From NCBI GenBank assembly GCA_002102555.1, contig MCFL01000001.1:992001-1056000 (forward strand): DNA of 64,000 nucleotides. Direction: 5' to 3'. Each line of letters starts with the position of its first letter. The first letter of the stretch is position 1. The DNA comes from Catenaria anguillulae PL171 (taxonomy: Eukaryota; Blastocladiomycota; Blastocladiomycetes; Blastocladiales; Catenariaceae). Position numbers and translations under genes: made by a program. Of this stretch, positions 24,307-34,452 are shown piece by piece. The notes beneath the pieces were generated by a model. The model was not told the origin of the DNA. It ran no database searches and saw nothing but the letters and a program-made list of their open reading frames with translations.

Positions 24307-24696
24307 GGAGGATTGGTGTTGGGTGTGTGCTTGCGTGAAAGTGGGTGTGCCTGTTGTCGTTGCAGTCGTGTCTCTTTTCTCGACGTCGGCTCGTTGGCGT
24401 CACAGTTCTTGTTTCAATGTGTTTGATTCCCCCCAATTTGTGTACCCCCTCCCTCCCTTCTTTTCATCTTTGTCGTCTATCAAACTCAAAATGGAGTCAG
24501 TCAAGTTGTAAAGCTCTTTGTTCCCTCTTTGTTCCAGGTTTGTTCCTCGTCCACGATCTGTCACTGGCAGTGGTGAAGAAAATGTCCGAGTTTTGTCCAG
24601 CAGTCTGGCCCGTCGCGGTAAGTAATAATCTTCCATGCATGCCCTTTCGGAAGCCTTGCCTCTGAAGAAATTTGACTCCATGTCCGTGCATTCACG
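24307..24696. other. intergenic between NmrA-like and DEAD-box genes
   Basis: T- and C-rich 3' flank with a tandem TTTGTTCC motif at about 24519-24545. No gene. Confidence 0.5.
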
Positions 24697-26539
24697 ATGA
24701 ACGATATTCACGCTGCCGTTGACCGGGTCCTTGCCCGTTTCCCTCGCAAGCCCGCCGGAGTCGACGCTCTGGCCGCCGAAGGCGCTCTGGACAACATAGT
24801 GGCTGCCCTGCCCGACCTTGAAGACGCCAACGATCTCGCATTGCGAGCTGTTATGTACATTGCCGAGCGGGATAACCGCATTACCCAGCTCGAGCATGAG
24901 CTTCAACAAGTCCGGTCGTCGGCAGACGAAAAGACAAACAAGCTGCTCAAACACTTGTACATGTGGCTGCCGCGACCGTCGTCGCTGGCGGATCAAGTGT
25001 ACGATCCTAGGTCTCGGCCGTTTGACCACCGTCCCGAAGGTGTTGCCGTCCCGTCCGTCGCCCAAACGGCTGATGCCAGTGGTGGCACGAGTGGGACCAT
25101 TAAGTTTACTACGGCGGGGCCCGATGCCAATCCTCCTTGGGTTCCTACCCATCATCAGACCCGAACTGCGACGGAGCTCAAGGTGGATCCAACAGTCTGC
25201 CTCAAGTCAACCGTCTCGATCTTGTCCAACTGGGCTCAATCGCCGGTGGAATCGTTCGACGGGCTCAAACCAGCGCTCAAACCTCATGTCCAACTCGCAC
25301 TCGGCGCTTGCGGGTTCGGACAGCTCATTTCATTTCTATGTGCTACGTATGCCACATCCATTTACTTACTGTCGCTGACTATTTTGATTTGGAACGCCCG
25401 GTTATGGCAGCATTCGAGAACCACTTCTTGCCACACAAAAGTTCACCATTGCGCCAATCATCCAAGGCTTCAACTCGTTGATCCAAGCACCATACCTGTC
25501 GGGCAAAACCACCTCGCTTCTCATCGCTGTCCTGCAGCGTACGAACCTCAACATCTCCAAAACGCAGGCTCTCATCCTCGCCCCGACTCGCGAACAAGCC
25601 AAGCACCTCCACCAAGTGCTCAAGTCCATGACCGCACCAACTCAAGGAAATATCCGCACACACCTGTGTGCCGGCGGTATTGGCGGCTCATCTGCTTTAG
25701 ACGACATCAAGGCCGCACGTTCGGGTCCACACATTGTCGTTGGCACGCTGGGCCGCATGTGCGACGTGTTTGCCTCGGGCCGCGGCGGGTACAACAAGGC
25801 CGACGTATCGCGGGTCGAGATGGTGGCATTTGACGATTTTGGCGACGTGGTTGCGTTTCCCGACTTTTCAGACCGGGTACCGGCCTTGATTCGCGCCATG
25901 CCGCGCGGGGTCCAGCTGGTCGTCACCTCGTCAACCATGACGCCGGCCGTGCTTGATTTTACCAACAAGTTCATGGGATCATCGCACGTCAAGAGGATCC
26001 ATGTGCCACACATTGATCCTTCCAATACCAAGATTGTGCACAGCGTCATTCGTGTCCAGGAGCCCAGGCACAAACATATGGATCTGATCCGACTCCTCAT
26101 GTCGTGCAAGGCCAAATCCTTTGACCAAGCCATTGTGTTTACCAACACGAGCCGTGAGCTTGAATGGTTGGCCGACATGATTTCCAGCAGCACCAACGGC
26201 GTGTGGCAAGCGGCTACGTTCCATCGCGAATCGGGCCCCGGTCAGCGGAGCCAGGTCGTGCAAAATTTCAACTCGGGCAAGGTCAAGGTTCTTGTCACGT
26301 CGGATTTGCTGGGTCGTGGGCTTTCGGATATGCGCCAGGTGTCGCTGGTGGTGCATTACAATGTGCCTGTTGCACCCGAGGACTACATGAGGAGGTCGAC
26401 CAGGTGTACGGTGCGTTGCGAGGTTGATGGTGGCGCAAAGCGCTGTGGGAAGGGAATGGTTGTGAGTTTGGTGACCGAGGAGGAGAGGGAGATGATGAGT
26501 ATAATTGAGATGGCGGCGGGCGTGGGAATTGACGAGTAG
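24697..26539 (+). CDS. degenerate DEAD-box (eIF4A/DDX19-like) protein, probable non-helicase
   Basis: Exons 24697-25346 and 25411-26539, 592 aa, clean frame. Residues 1-190 are unlike a typical DEAD-box N-terminus and include a predicted coiled coil (RDNRITQLEHELQQVRSSAD). From about 200 the protein follows the RecA1/RecA2 order of eIF4A-like helicases: ESFDGLKPAL, QKFTIAPIIQGFNSLIQA, APTREQAKHL, VVGTLGRMCDV, QAIVFTNTSRELEWLA, VTSDLLGRGLSDMRQVSLVV. Key catalytic motifs deviate. Motif I is APYLSGKTT (GKT kept at 248-250). Motif II DEAD is DDFG at 359-362. Motif III SAT is SST at 390-392. Motif VI HRIGR reads MRRSTR. The Glu of DEAD, needed for ATP hydrolysis, is missing. Probably an RNA-binding or scaffold relative rather than an active helicase. 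Confidence 0.82.
25347..25410 (+). other. intron of the DEAD-box-like gene
   Basis: GTATGC to GGCAG, 64 nt, phase 2. It joins GFGQLISFLCAT to IREPLLATQKFTIAPII. Confidence 0.7.
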
Positions 26540-26894
26540 GGAATGCGATGTTGCTGCATAAGGACGGTCATGAGTAAATCTATCTTTTGTCTCACCCAGT
26601 GTAAATATTTGATCGTGCCTCAACGTAAGCTCATCCACCACTTTATCAGCAAGGATATGTGCCCCTGTGTCAGCAGCGACCAATGAGCAACAATGCCCCA
26701 TTGCAAACGTAATCACTTTGTTATTACATGCGTAAATCCACAGGATCATCATTTGAAACCCTCCCACGACATTCCATGAAGCACACTGTGCAAACAACCA
26801 TTTACCATGAGCCTCACCGTTACCCCAGCCGCCGACCCCGAGCCGGCATCAAGCACTGGTGTTGCGAACTCACCGCTCCGGCGAGCCGTCAACC

Positions 26895-27934
26895 ATGCTT
26901 GCCGCCTTCATGAAGCGCTACGGCCGGGACGCCCTCCAGCTCGACCAGCTCCCAATCCCAACCACGGAATCGCTCCAAGCGGGCGAAGTCTTGATCCGCG
27001 TGCACGCCGTCTCGCTTCAGCCTGCCGACTACAAGACACGCGACGGCAGTGTCCAGTCGCTTCGCGGGACGCCGACCGAATCGTCACCGCGAGGGATTGG
27101 CTACGATTTTAGTGGTACGATTCTTGAGCTTTCGCCGAATGGCGGCACCAATGCGTTCAAGGTCGGTGACGCCGTGTTCGGCATTTCAACGTATGGCGCA
27201 CTATCAACCCACACGATTGCACATGTGGATCACCTGGCCAAGAAGCCAGACAATGTCTCATTTCCACATGCAGCAGCCATTGTGACCGCTGGGTTGACAG
27301 CTTGGCAAACTTTCGAGTACGCCAAAGCCAAGGCCGGGACCGTCGATAAGGTGTTTATCACTGCCGGCGCAGGAGGCGTCGGGCACATTGCCATTCAACT
27401 CGCAAAGAATGTCTTTGACGTCAAGACTGTCGCGACAACAGCAAGCGCCGCCAAACATGACCTTGTGCGCAATTGCGGTGCTGACGTGATTGTGGACTAT
27501 CAAAAGAAGGGCAACGACGGTGACTTTGTCAAGGTCTTGGGCGCAAAGGCGTACGATCTGGCGCTCGAAAGCACCGGCGAAAAGGGCAAGTGCAAGCAAG
27601 TCGTGCGGCCGGGTGGTGCCGTGGTGAGTCTCCTGGGCATTCCCGATGGAGACATGCTCTGCAAGGTGGTCCACGCGTACCACATGCCCGATTCCGCAAG
27701 GCCGCCCGGGTTTGTGTATGGATTGCTGAATTGCGTGGCATGGGTCGGCGGTGGGGATCTGGAGGCAAGCATGTATTGAACTTGGTGTCGGTGCCAGACG
27801 CTGGGCATTTGGCCAAGTTGGGCGAGTGTGTGTCGAATGGCAAGGTCAAGGTGACGATCGATCGCGTGTACCCGCTTGAGCAGGTCATGGACGCTTTTCG
27901 TACTTGGAACGAGGCCATGCTGTGGGCAGGATAG
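26895..27934 (+). CDS. medium-chain dehydrogenase/reductase (quinone-oxidoreductase-like)
   Basis: NAD(P)H-dependent reductase of the MDR superfamily, without the structural-zinc cysteines of alcohol dehydrogenases. GroES-like part: GEVLIRVHAVSLQPADYKTR and GIGYDFSGTI. Rossmann part: VFITAGAGGVGHIAIQLAKN with the GAGGVG dinucleotide loop, then GADVIVDYQ and YDLALESTGEKGK. One frameshift near 27750 (one base lost) joins NCVAWVGGG to GGKHVLNLVSVPDAGHLAKL, giving about 345 aa. An upstream ATG at 26807 is in another frame and could be the true start if a further indel exists. Intronless as far as I can see. Confidence 0.85.
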
Positions 27935-28598
27935 TCGTCGAGTGTATGAAGGGAGCGTGTGCAGAAGTGGACCAAGTGAATCCGCTGCGGACTTGAAGAC
28001 GTGCTTCCTTTGGCCTGTTGTCGTTCCCACAACGCTTGATGTATTTTCAACAAAACTGTCTTGGTATGTGTTTTTTGCTTCGAGTGAATCCATTCACGGA
28101 GCTGCCGTTCCCTTTTTTTTCCATGCACAGTATTCTTCCTTCGATTGGTGCTTCAAATACGTACACACAATGAGCACTTCTTCGGACAAGTATACAGTAC
28201 ATATTAATAACCTTGAACAGTGCCAATTCGAGACGTGCCTTGTGCCCCGCCGATCGTTTCTCGACGATTCTGTGGCTCATTCGAGGCCCCTTCTCTGCAT
28301 TGCGGGCACAGGTTATTGCGGCTCTCTCAAAAATTTGTCAAGAAATAGATTCCATGGAAAACTCGTGTGTGGCGACTCATTAAGCCCGACCTTTTGTTGA
28401 TACTGTCGGCACTCTTACTTGCGACCTCCACTTCTTTCCACTGCCCGCCCAGGCTGCCTCGGAACTCTGCGGAACCTCATGCCTTCTGCCTGCTATCCGT
28501 CGTGTCCGTGTCCATTCCTGTGCCATCTTACCGTTCCCTTCCACCGACGTACACCCCTCCCGCCGAGGACCGACCCACGCCCAAGTCATTGTTCCAAC
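27935..28598. other. intergenic upstream of antiporter copy 1
   Basis: Locally more AT-rich than the genes. Open frames lack domains. No gene recognised. Confidence 0.5.
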
Positions 28599-31023
28599 AT
28601 GGCTATTGAGTTTACCTTCACGCCCAACAGCGTACCAGGTGCGCCACAGCTCTCACAGGGAATGACGCCGTGGACTGGGCCTGACCTGCCCGTTCCCTAT
28701 TCACAGTGTTTAGCACCATCATGGGGCTCTTTCTGGTTCTGTTCGGGTTGTCGTCTGCCTTCGTCAAGGAGCGCCTGTACCTTTCCGAGGCCGTCCTGAC
28801 AACGACCATCGGCACAGTTGTTGGGCCGCACATCCTCGGTCTTTTCGTGCCTCAGTCTTGGGCGGACCTCAATGCCATCATTTTGGAAGCAACTCGATTG
28901 GTACGCTTCGTCCCACGAGGCCATGTCTTCGCTCACAGCTAACATGTACTTGTGCTGTCGACCGACCAGATTATCGCCATGCAAATCATGGCAGCTGTCG
29001 TCTGTTTGCCAATGCAATACTATCGGTACGCACGACCTCCCTGCCTCATCGCAAGGGACTTCCGTGCGGCAGCTGACGCGCTCGTCCACATCCTTCATTG
29101 TTGGTGTAGGATTCACTGGAAGTCCATGCTGACCTTGCTCGGTCCAGTTATGGTGACATCATGGCTTGTCACTGCTGGGCTCGTGCATTTCATTCTCGGC
29201 ACTCCGCTGGTGCGTCATACTTGTAAGCCGCGGCAGCTCTCCTATCGACAACCGCTGACTGCTCTCCATACGATGCAGCCCATTTCACTCGCCATCGGAG
29301 CAACGCTTTCACCGACCGATCCCGTATGTCTACAATTCTTCCTAATCTACCATTCAACTTTGGGCAACCAACTGATTCCCACTTTCCATCGCACTCAGAT
29401 TCTTGCCAACTCGATTGTCAAGGGCAAATTTGCTGAAAAGCACGTCCCTCGACACGTTCGCCACCTGATTTCCGCCGAATCGTGCGTTCTCTCTTCCTTC
29501 TACCTAAGACGCTTCTCGCGCTGACGCTTCGCATTCATAGAGCCGCCAACGATTCGACAGCCGCGCTCTTTATCCAATTCTCGCTCTACCTCATCAAGTA
29601 CCTCGGCAACCCTGCCAAAATCGCTAAAGAGTTTTTCATCTGGGTGATAGCCTACGAGATGGTTCTGGCGTGATTTATGGTATTCTGGTCGGGTACATTG
29701 CACGGCGAGCGCTCAAGTATGCGGAGCAGAATGACTTGATCGACCAAGAGAACTTTTTGGCGTTTTCGCTCGCTCTTTCGGTACGATTCTTCCTTGTCCA
29801 TCCATGACAACCTGCAGTCACCCACTTTTCTCACATTTCGGCTCGCATTGTCCAGATCTTTGTTGACGGCTCGGCGGTTCCTTCTTTATCAATGACTTTG
29901 TTGCCGTCGTGTGTGCGCCATTGCCTTCAGTTGGGACGGCACCTTCTACGAGCAAAGCAAGCACTCACCTTCCAGGAAATCCTGGACAATCTGTACGCCC
30001 GAGCGTTCTCCACCCATAACTGACGGAGCCCTCATCTGACTCTCGTTTTCTCCTTAAATCACAGTGCCAACGCTTGGGTGTTTGTTCTCAACGGTTCCAT
30101 CATCCCGTGGCCCACCATTCTCGCCGCCTCGTCCCCTCTCATGCCTCGCTTCTGGCAATACCTCCTTTGCGGCCTCGCCATACTCGCCTGCGCCGGATTC
30201 CCATCACTGTCCTTGCTATCGCCTCATGCCGTCGCTCACCACATTCAAGGAGGCCGTGTTCGTGGGCCATTTGGCCCATGGCCATCGGCGCCGTGTACTA
30301 CATGGCATTCATCCGCGCCAGGCTACCCGCTGACGCATTCCCCAACTCGAACCCATTGTCGAGTTTGCAGTCATCAGCTCCATTGTCGCGCATGGCACCA
30401 CGATTCCTCTCTTCAAACTCGGCACCGTCGCCGTCCGCACTCTCTCAGCAGGCTCGTCGTTGGGCCGCCGGTCGCGCTCCATTGCGCGCTCGATTCGATC
30501 TGCACGACCCGTCTCGGGTGTGTTTTCCGTGTCTGCGCCCATCAATGCTCGCCCAATGTATTCGTCGGCGGGCTTGACGGCCGTGGATTCGCCACACTTG
30601 TCTGCAGCAGGGACAACGCTCAATGTGCATGTACCTGGGTCCATGGATAGTGGAGAGAAGGATATGGGGGATGGGGGTTCCGGGTCGCTGCCATTATCGG
30701 CGGTCCCGCCTAGGTTTGGGTTAGCGCTCGGGCCGAGGGAGACAACGATTGAGATTCGCGAGGCACACGAGATGCGGAATTGGAGAGACCATGTCAACAG
30801 AGGTGAGGATGACGACGACGAGGAGATTGAGGATGAGTGCCACGAATCGGGGAGCAGGCCGAGGGCTCCCAAAGCCAATCCGAGCAGCTCGTCGAGGATC
30901 CCATCCTGTCACGAAGGGGTGACAGCGATGACACCATGGTCGCAGTCAAAGTGCACAGCCTGGCAGACGAGGGAGACTCGAAAGATAGCGATGGTGGAGG
31001 TCGGATCGCCAGAGGTTTTGTGA
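28599..31023 (+). CDS. Na+/H+ antiporter, fungal Nha1/Sod2 type (CPA1), copy 1, frame-disrupted
   Basis: Plasma-membrane alkali-cation/proton exchanger paralogous to the gene at 34453. Nine exons: 28599-28638, 28707-28900, 28970-29025, 29110-29209, 29279-29323, 29399-29481, 29541-29780, 29856-29992, 30065-about 31023. The first six have exactly the same lengths as in copy 2 (40, 194, 56, 100, 45, 83). Motifs: VKERLYLSEAVLTTTIGTVVGPH, ATLSPTDP/ILANSIVKGKFAEKHVP and AANDSTAALF (the conserved ND pair). Exon 7 is one base short and exon 8 three bases short of copy 2. Exon 9 has further shifts near 30197, 30222, 30270, 30342 and 30860, which together break the last third. Either a decaying copy or clustered sequence errors. 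The C-terminal end is uncertain (31023 or 31190). Confidence 0.82.
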
Positions 31024-31349
31024 GCATTTTTGTTGGCCTTTTTTTGGGTCGCTCGTTGGTATCCATTGGTTGTGCCTGTCCCCATCTCCGTATCATACTT
31101 ATCACAATCCATTTTCCTGGTTTCTCGACTTGGTGCTCGCCATCGAGTGCTCGTACTACCCCCACCCACTGTTACCTCATTCTTTCCTGAATGCATTGTT
31201 CCCAATCTGATAGTAAACATACTGCCATGTATTGATGAACTGCCGAGCCAGACACGACACCAAGCTCGACAAAACGAATGCATTTCCCCTTCACGAACAA
31301 ACCGAGTCCGCATGAATCAAGCTGAGAACGCAGCACCGAAAGAAACCAT

Positions 31350-32586
31350 TCACTTGCGGCTGCCGGGGGGCGTGACATCGGTCGCCTTACCCTCAACCAC
31401 ATCGGGCCGCTTGCCCGACTGCTCGTCATACTTTGGGAACCCTGCATTCACCGGAACCCGAGGTCCATTCCCAACCTCGATCCACCGCACAACCAATCCA
31501 CCAGTCGACGAGCTGACCCGGTCGCGGTCCACCTCGCCAAAGGCCTTGACGGGAATGAGCGTCCCGTTTTCCTTGTCGAGACATCAAACTCAATCTCAAC
31601 CGATCCACTGCGGCCCGTCAACGAGTCCACAGCGCCACGCTGCAGGGCAAACCGGATGGGCGCAAACTCGAACGATTTCGGGAGCTTGAACTGTGAGTTG
31701 TCCGCAGTCAAGTGTGCAATTGTCATTTTGCGCAGCTGGGTCGTGGGTTGGCTGACGCGTTGGGCAAACTCAGGATGCCTTGGCGGAACGGGCCAGCCAT
31801 GGTCTCGATCCATGCCTTTGCGTCGTCGGGTGTGTAGCGCGGGGCCGAGCCTGATGGCGGGCGAACACCCAGGTCGCGCTGGATCCAGTCGAGCATCGGG
31901 TCATTGACACCAATGTCCGAGTGGCTCGGCTTTGCACCATCTGCGCTTGAGCTGGCGTTACTGCTGCTGCCACCACCGCTCATCGGGCGGTAGTATGGTG
32001 GAAACTTGACGTCCAAGTAGGCCCTAACGACGCGATAACTGCCATATCCAAGTGCACCACCCACCACCAAAAAGAAGAGCGGCTTGGTCATGGAAAACAC
32101 AGTCATACCGACAAACGCCGCGGCACCAAACTTCATGAGCCCGCGCATGGGTGGCTCGAACCGGTCAGGATCGACGGACCTCGGGCCAAACACGCCGCCA
32201 AACGGGCCAGACCGGTAATAGTACCCGTGACGCGGGTGCTTGTGCCACCCGTCACCGGGCGGGGGCTTGTTGGCCGCATCGCCCAGCGGGCCACGCCGGC
32301 AGTGGAATGCGCGGGCGCTTGCGGGCGTCGGCGTTTGGGTGGTGAGGGTCAGGGCACGGCCAGCGGAAGAAGCCGGGGCAGCCAGGTGCGTTCCAGACGC
32401 GAGCTTGACGTTGAGTGCGGCCGCAAAGGGTTGACGCTTGTGTGCGAGGAGCAAGGCAGGACGGGACACGAGCGTGGACATGGACGCGATGGGGATCATG
32501 GTGGTGGTGGCCTGAAGCGTTGACCGCAGTGCAGCGGCAGCCGGAGACCCGGCGGCAGCGGCGTGAGTGTTGAGCATATGGTACAT
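31350..32586 (-). CDS. putative mitochondrial membrane protein of unknown function
   Basis: Single exon; starts MYHMLNTHAAAAG. The Arg/Ser/Ala-rich, acid-poor N-terminus followed by SARAFHCRRGPLGD looks like a cleavable mitochondrial presequence. Then RHGYYYRSGPFGGVFGPRSV and one or two hydrophobic segments (FGAAAFVGMTVFSMTKPLFF, LVVGGALGYGSYRVV). A soluble C-terminal part contains DIGVNDPMLDWIQRDLGV and EIEFDV...NGTLIPVKAFGEVDRDRV. Family not recognised. Two one-base frameshifts are inferred, near 31760 (SLPN/RVSQPTTQLRKM) and near 31580 (FDV/LDKENGTLIP). Lies between the two antiporters on the opposite strand. Confidence 0.7.
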
Positions 32587-33032
32587 GTTGCGTTGATATT
32601 GAAGGTTGGGTGTGACTGAGAAGATAGCGTTTGAATCAGACAGAACTAGGCGCGGATGGGCGGGGGTGGGCTGTGTCCGCACTTTATACCATTCCATGCA
32701 ACCAGCTTGAATAGCCTTCACTGCATCGTGACGACCACACCGCGCCCTCCACCGGTCAAGTCGACGGACGATCCTTTAGCATCTGAGCGCAAACACCTGC
32801 CCCCCGTCATATTTGTCGCTCCCGACCGACCCGAATCGGACATGAAGGGCGTGTGTCAACGTTCTCGTGATCCACGTCATTTCGTTCATGCCTCAGCCTG
32901 CCACGCTGGCACAGCCTTGGCAATGTGGCATGGCAGGCATGAGGGCTATCGGCGGAACGGACGAGACTGAACAAGTTATGAATGCAAAATCTACACTGGA
33001 AGCCGTATTGCTCATGAAAACCAACGATCATT
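32587..33032. other. intergenic upstream of the mitochondrial-type gene
   Basis: Promoter side of the minus-strand gene and 3' flank of the prenyltransferase-like gene. Nothing else recognised. Confidence 0.45.
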
Positions 33033-34129
33033 CTATCTATTGACGATCGGAATCACATTCCATTCCTTCCCATCGGACAACTGGGAAGCCATCTCGACTC
33101 GACTTGCAACGGCTTCGGTTGTGCCAATCATCCTCAGATAATGTGGGCAGTCTTGTCTGCCGAATTCCCACTACTCGCCATCCACTCTCGCACCAGCCTT
33201 CATCCGCGCATCGTCCCACACATCCTGTCGGCACCCCAATACTATTCGAACCAGCTGTCGAAGCTTCACCCGATACGTCCACGCATAGTAGTTGCGCGGC
33301 TTGCGAGTGGCCGCAAGCGCAACAACGGTGTGCTCCCGCTCGAGAAGACTGTTGGATGAAGGGCGTGGTTGCTGGGTTAACTCTTGTTCGATCAGCCAGA
33401 ACCGGTGGTGCCACTGGGCGGAACTGCTCGGTTTGCGTGTGAGAAAGCACATGACGCGCGAGTTCGGTATGGATCCATGCATCGGCGAGGCGTGACGAAA
33501 TCAGAACTTGCTTCCTATTGGAAGAATGCGATCACCGCCCGCAAACTTTGCAAAAAAAGAGACCATCAAGAAGCCGTACCGCATTTCAGCGCCATACCGT
33601 GATCCGCACAAACGCTCAACATAAGCCGAGTTGCCCGCAACACGGTCATCGCAGTTTGTCATCGACCGGATCCGAACTCGGCCACGCCCGCATCCACAAC
33701 GGGCCTGGAGCAAATCTCGGGACAGAAGGGGCATCATGTACACAATCGTCCACACCGGGATCCCGAGATATTGGCGTGGCCGTCAGTGACAAGCCTCATG
33801 TATCGAGCGCCGCTGCTAGACCTTTCTGACATCGATCGCGGTTCAGGGCGAGTGCTTGCTCCTCACACGAATAAGGTAGTCGAGAGGCGGCACAAGGGCG
33901 ATTTCTTTTCTAACGAGCACGGCACAAGCGAGAGACCAGTGCAATGAGCATCGATGCTAGGTCTATCGGTCCAACACATGAATATTCAAAAAGGTACGAA
34001 CAGGCGCCGGACGTAAGCCGCTCCTCCGTCATGAGCTGGCGAGGACCGCCACAAGCGCGTGCGCGAGTTGAGCTGCCATGGTGTCCGCGGGCAATGGCGA
34101 CGGACTCGAGACTTGCGGTTGCTTGTTGA
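33033..34129 (-). CDS. protein prenyltransferase alpha-subunit repeat protein (PTAR1-like), frame-disrupted
   Basis: Only local similarity supports this call. On the minus strand, fragments in the order of PTAR1 can be read: IDAHCTGLSLVPC (about 33975-33930), VLVRKEIALVPPL, TRLMLSVCADHGMAL, ADAWIHTELARHVL, LTRKPSSSAQWHHRFWLIEQ and ATRKPRNYYAWTYRVKLRQL. The last two are typical PPTA repeats (W-x-x-R...NYYAW-x-x-R). They lie in different frames with at least three shifts, and an intron with an AATAG acceptor is likely near 33510-33560. In other organisms PTAR1 pairs with RabGGTB to prenylate SNAREs. Whether this copy is functional cannot be told. Confidence 0.5.
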
Positions 34130-34452
34130 TCCATGGTAATTCTTATCTCAATACATGAACGTTGTTAGTATTATTTATGTAAGTACATGAATTCTTGTTA
34201 TTCCTCGCATGGACGATCGGCACAACAGAAAGCCTCTCGATCGATCGTGGAAGGTGGAAGGTTCACAGGAAGCTTTGGGGTGCCTTCCATTTCGTTCCGC
34301 CCACTTCTGGACACGACTTCTCGACTCCCATCTCGCTTCCTCTTTCAGAAATCTTCTTGTCTGCTCACACCAGATGAAATCGCGCCTACAAACCTTTCAG
34401 GACTTGCTTTACTCCCCATTCCAGACACTTGACAATAAGGACGACATCCGCC
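34130..34452. other. divergent promoter region, PTAR1-like / antiporter copy 2
   Basis: 323 bp between divergent starts. AT-rich segment at 34135-34200. No gene. Confidence 0.5.
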
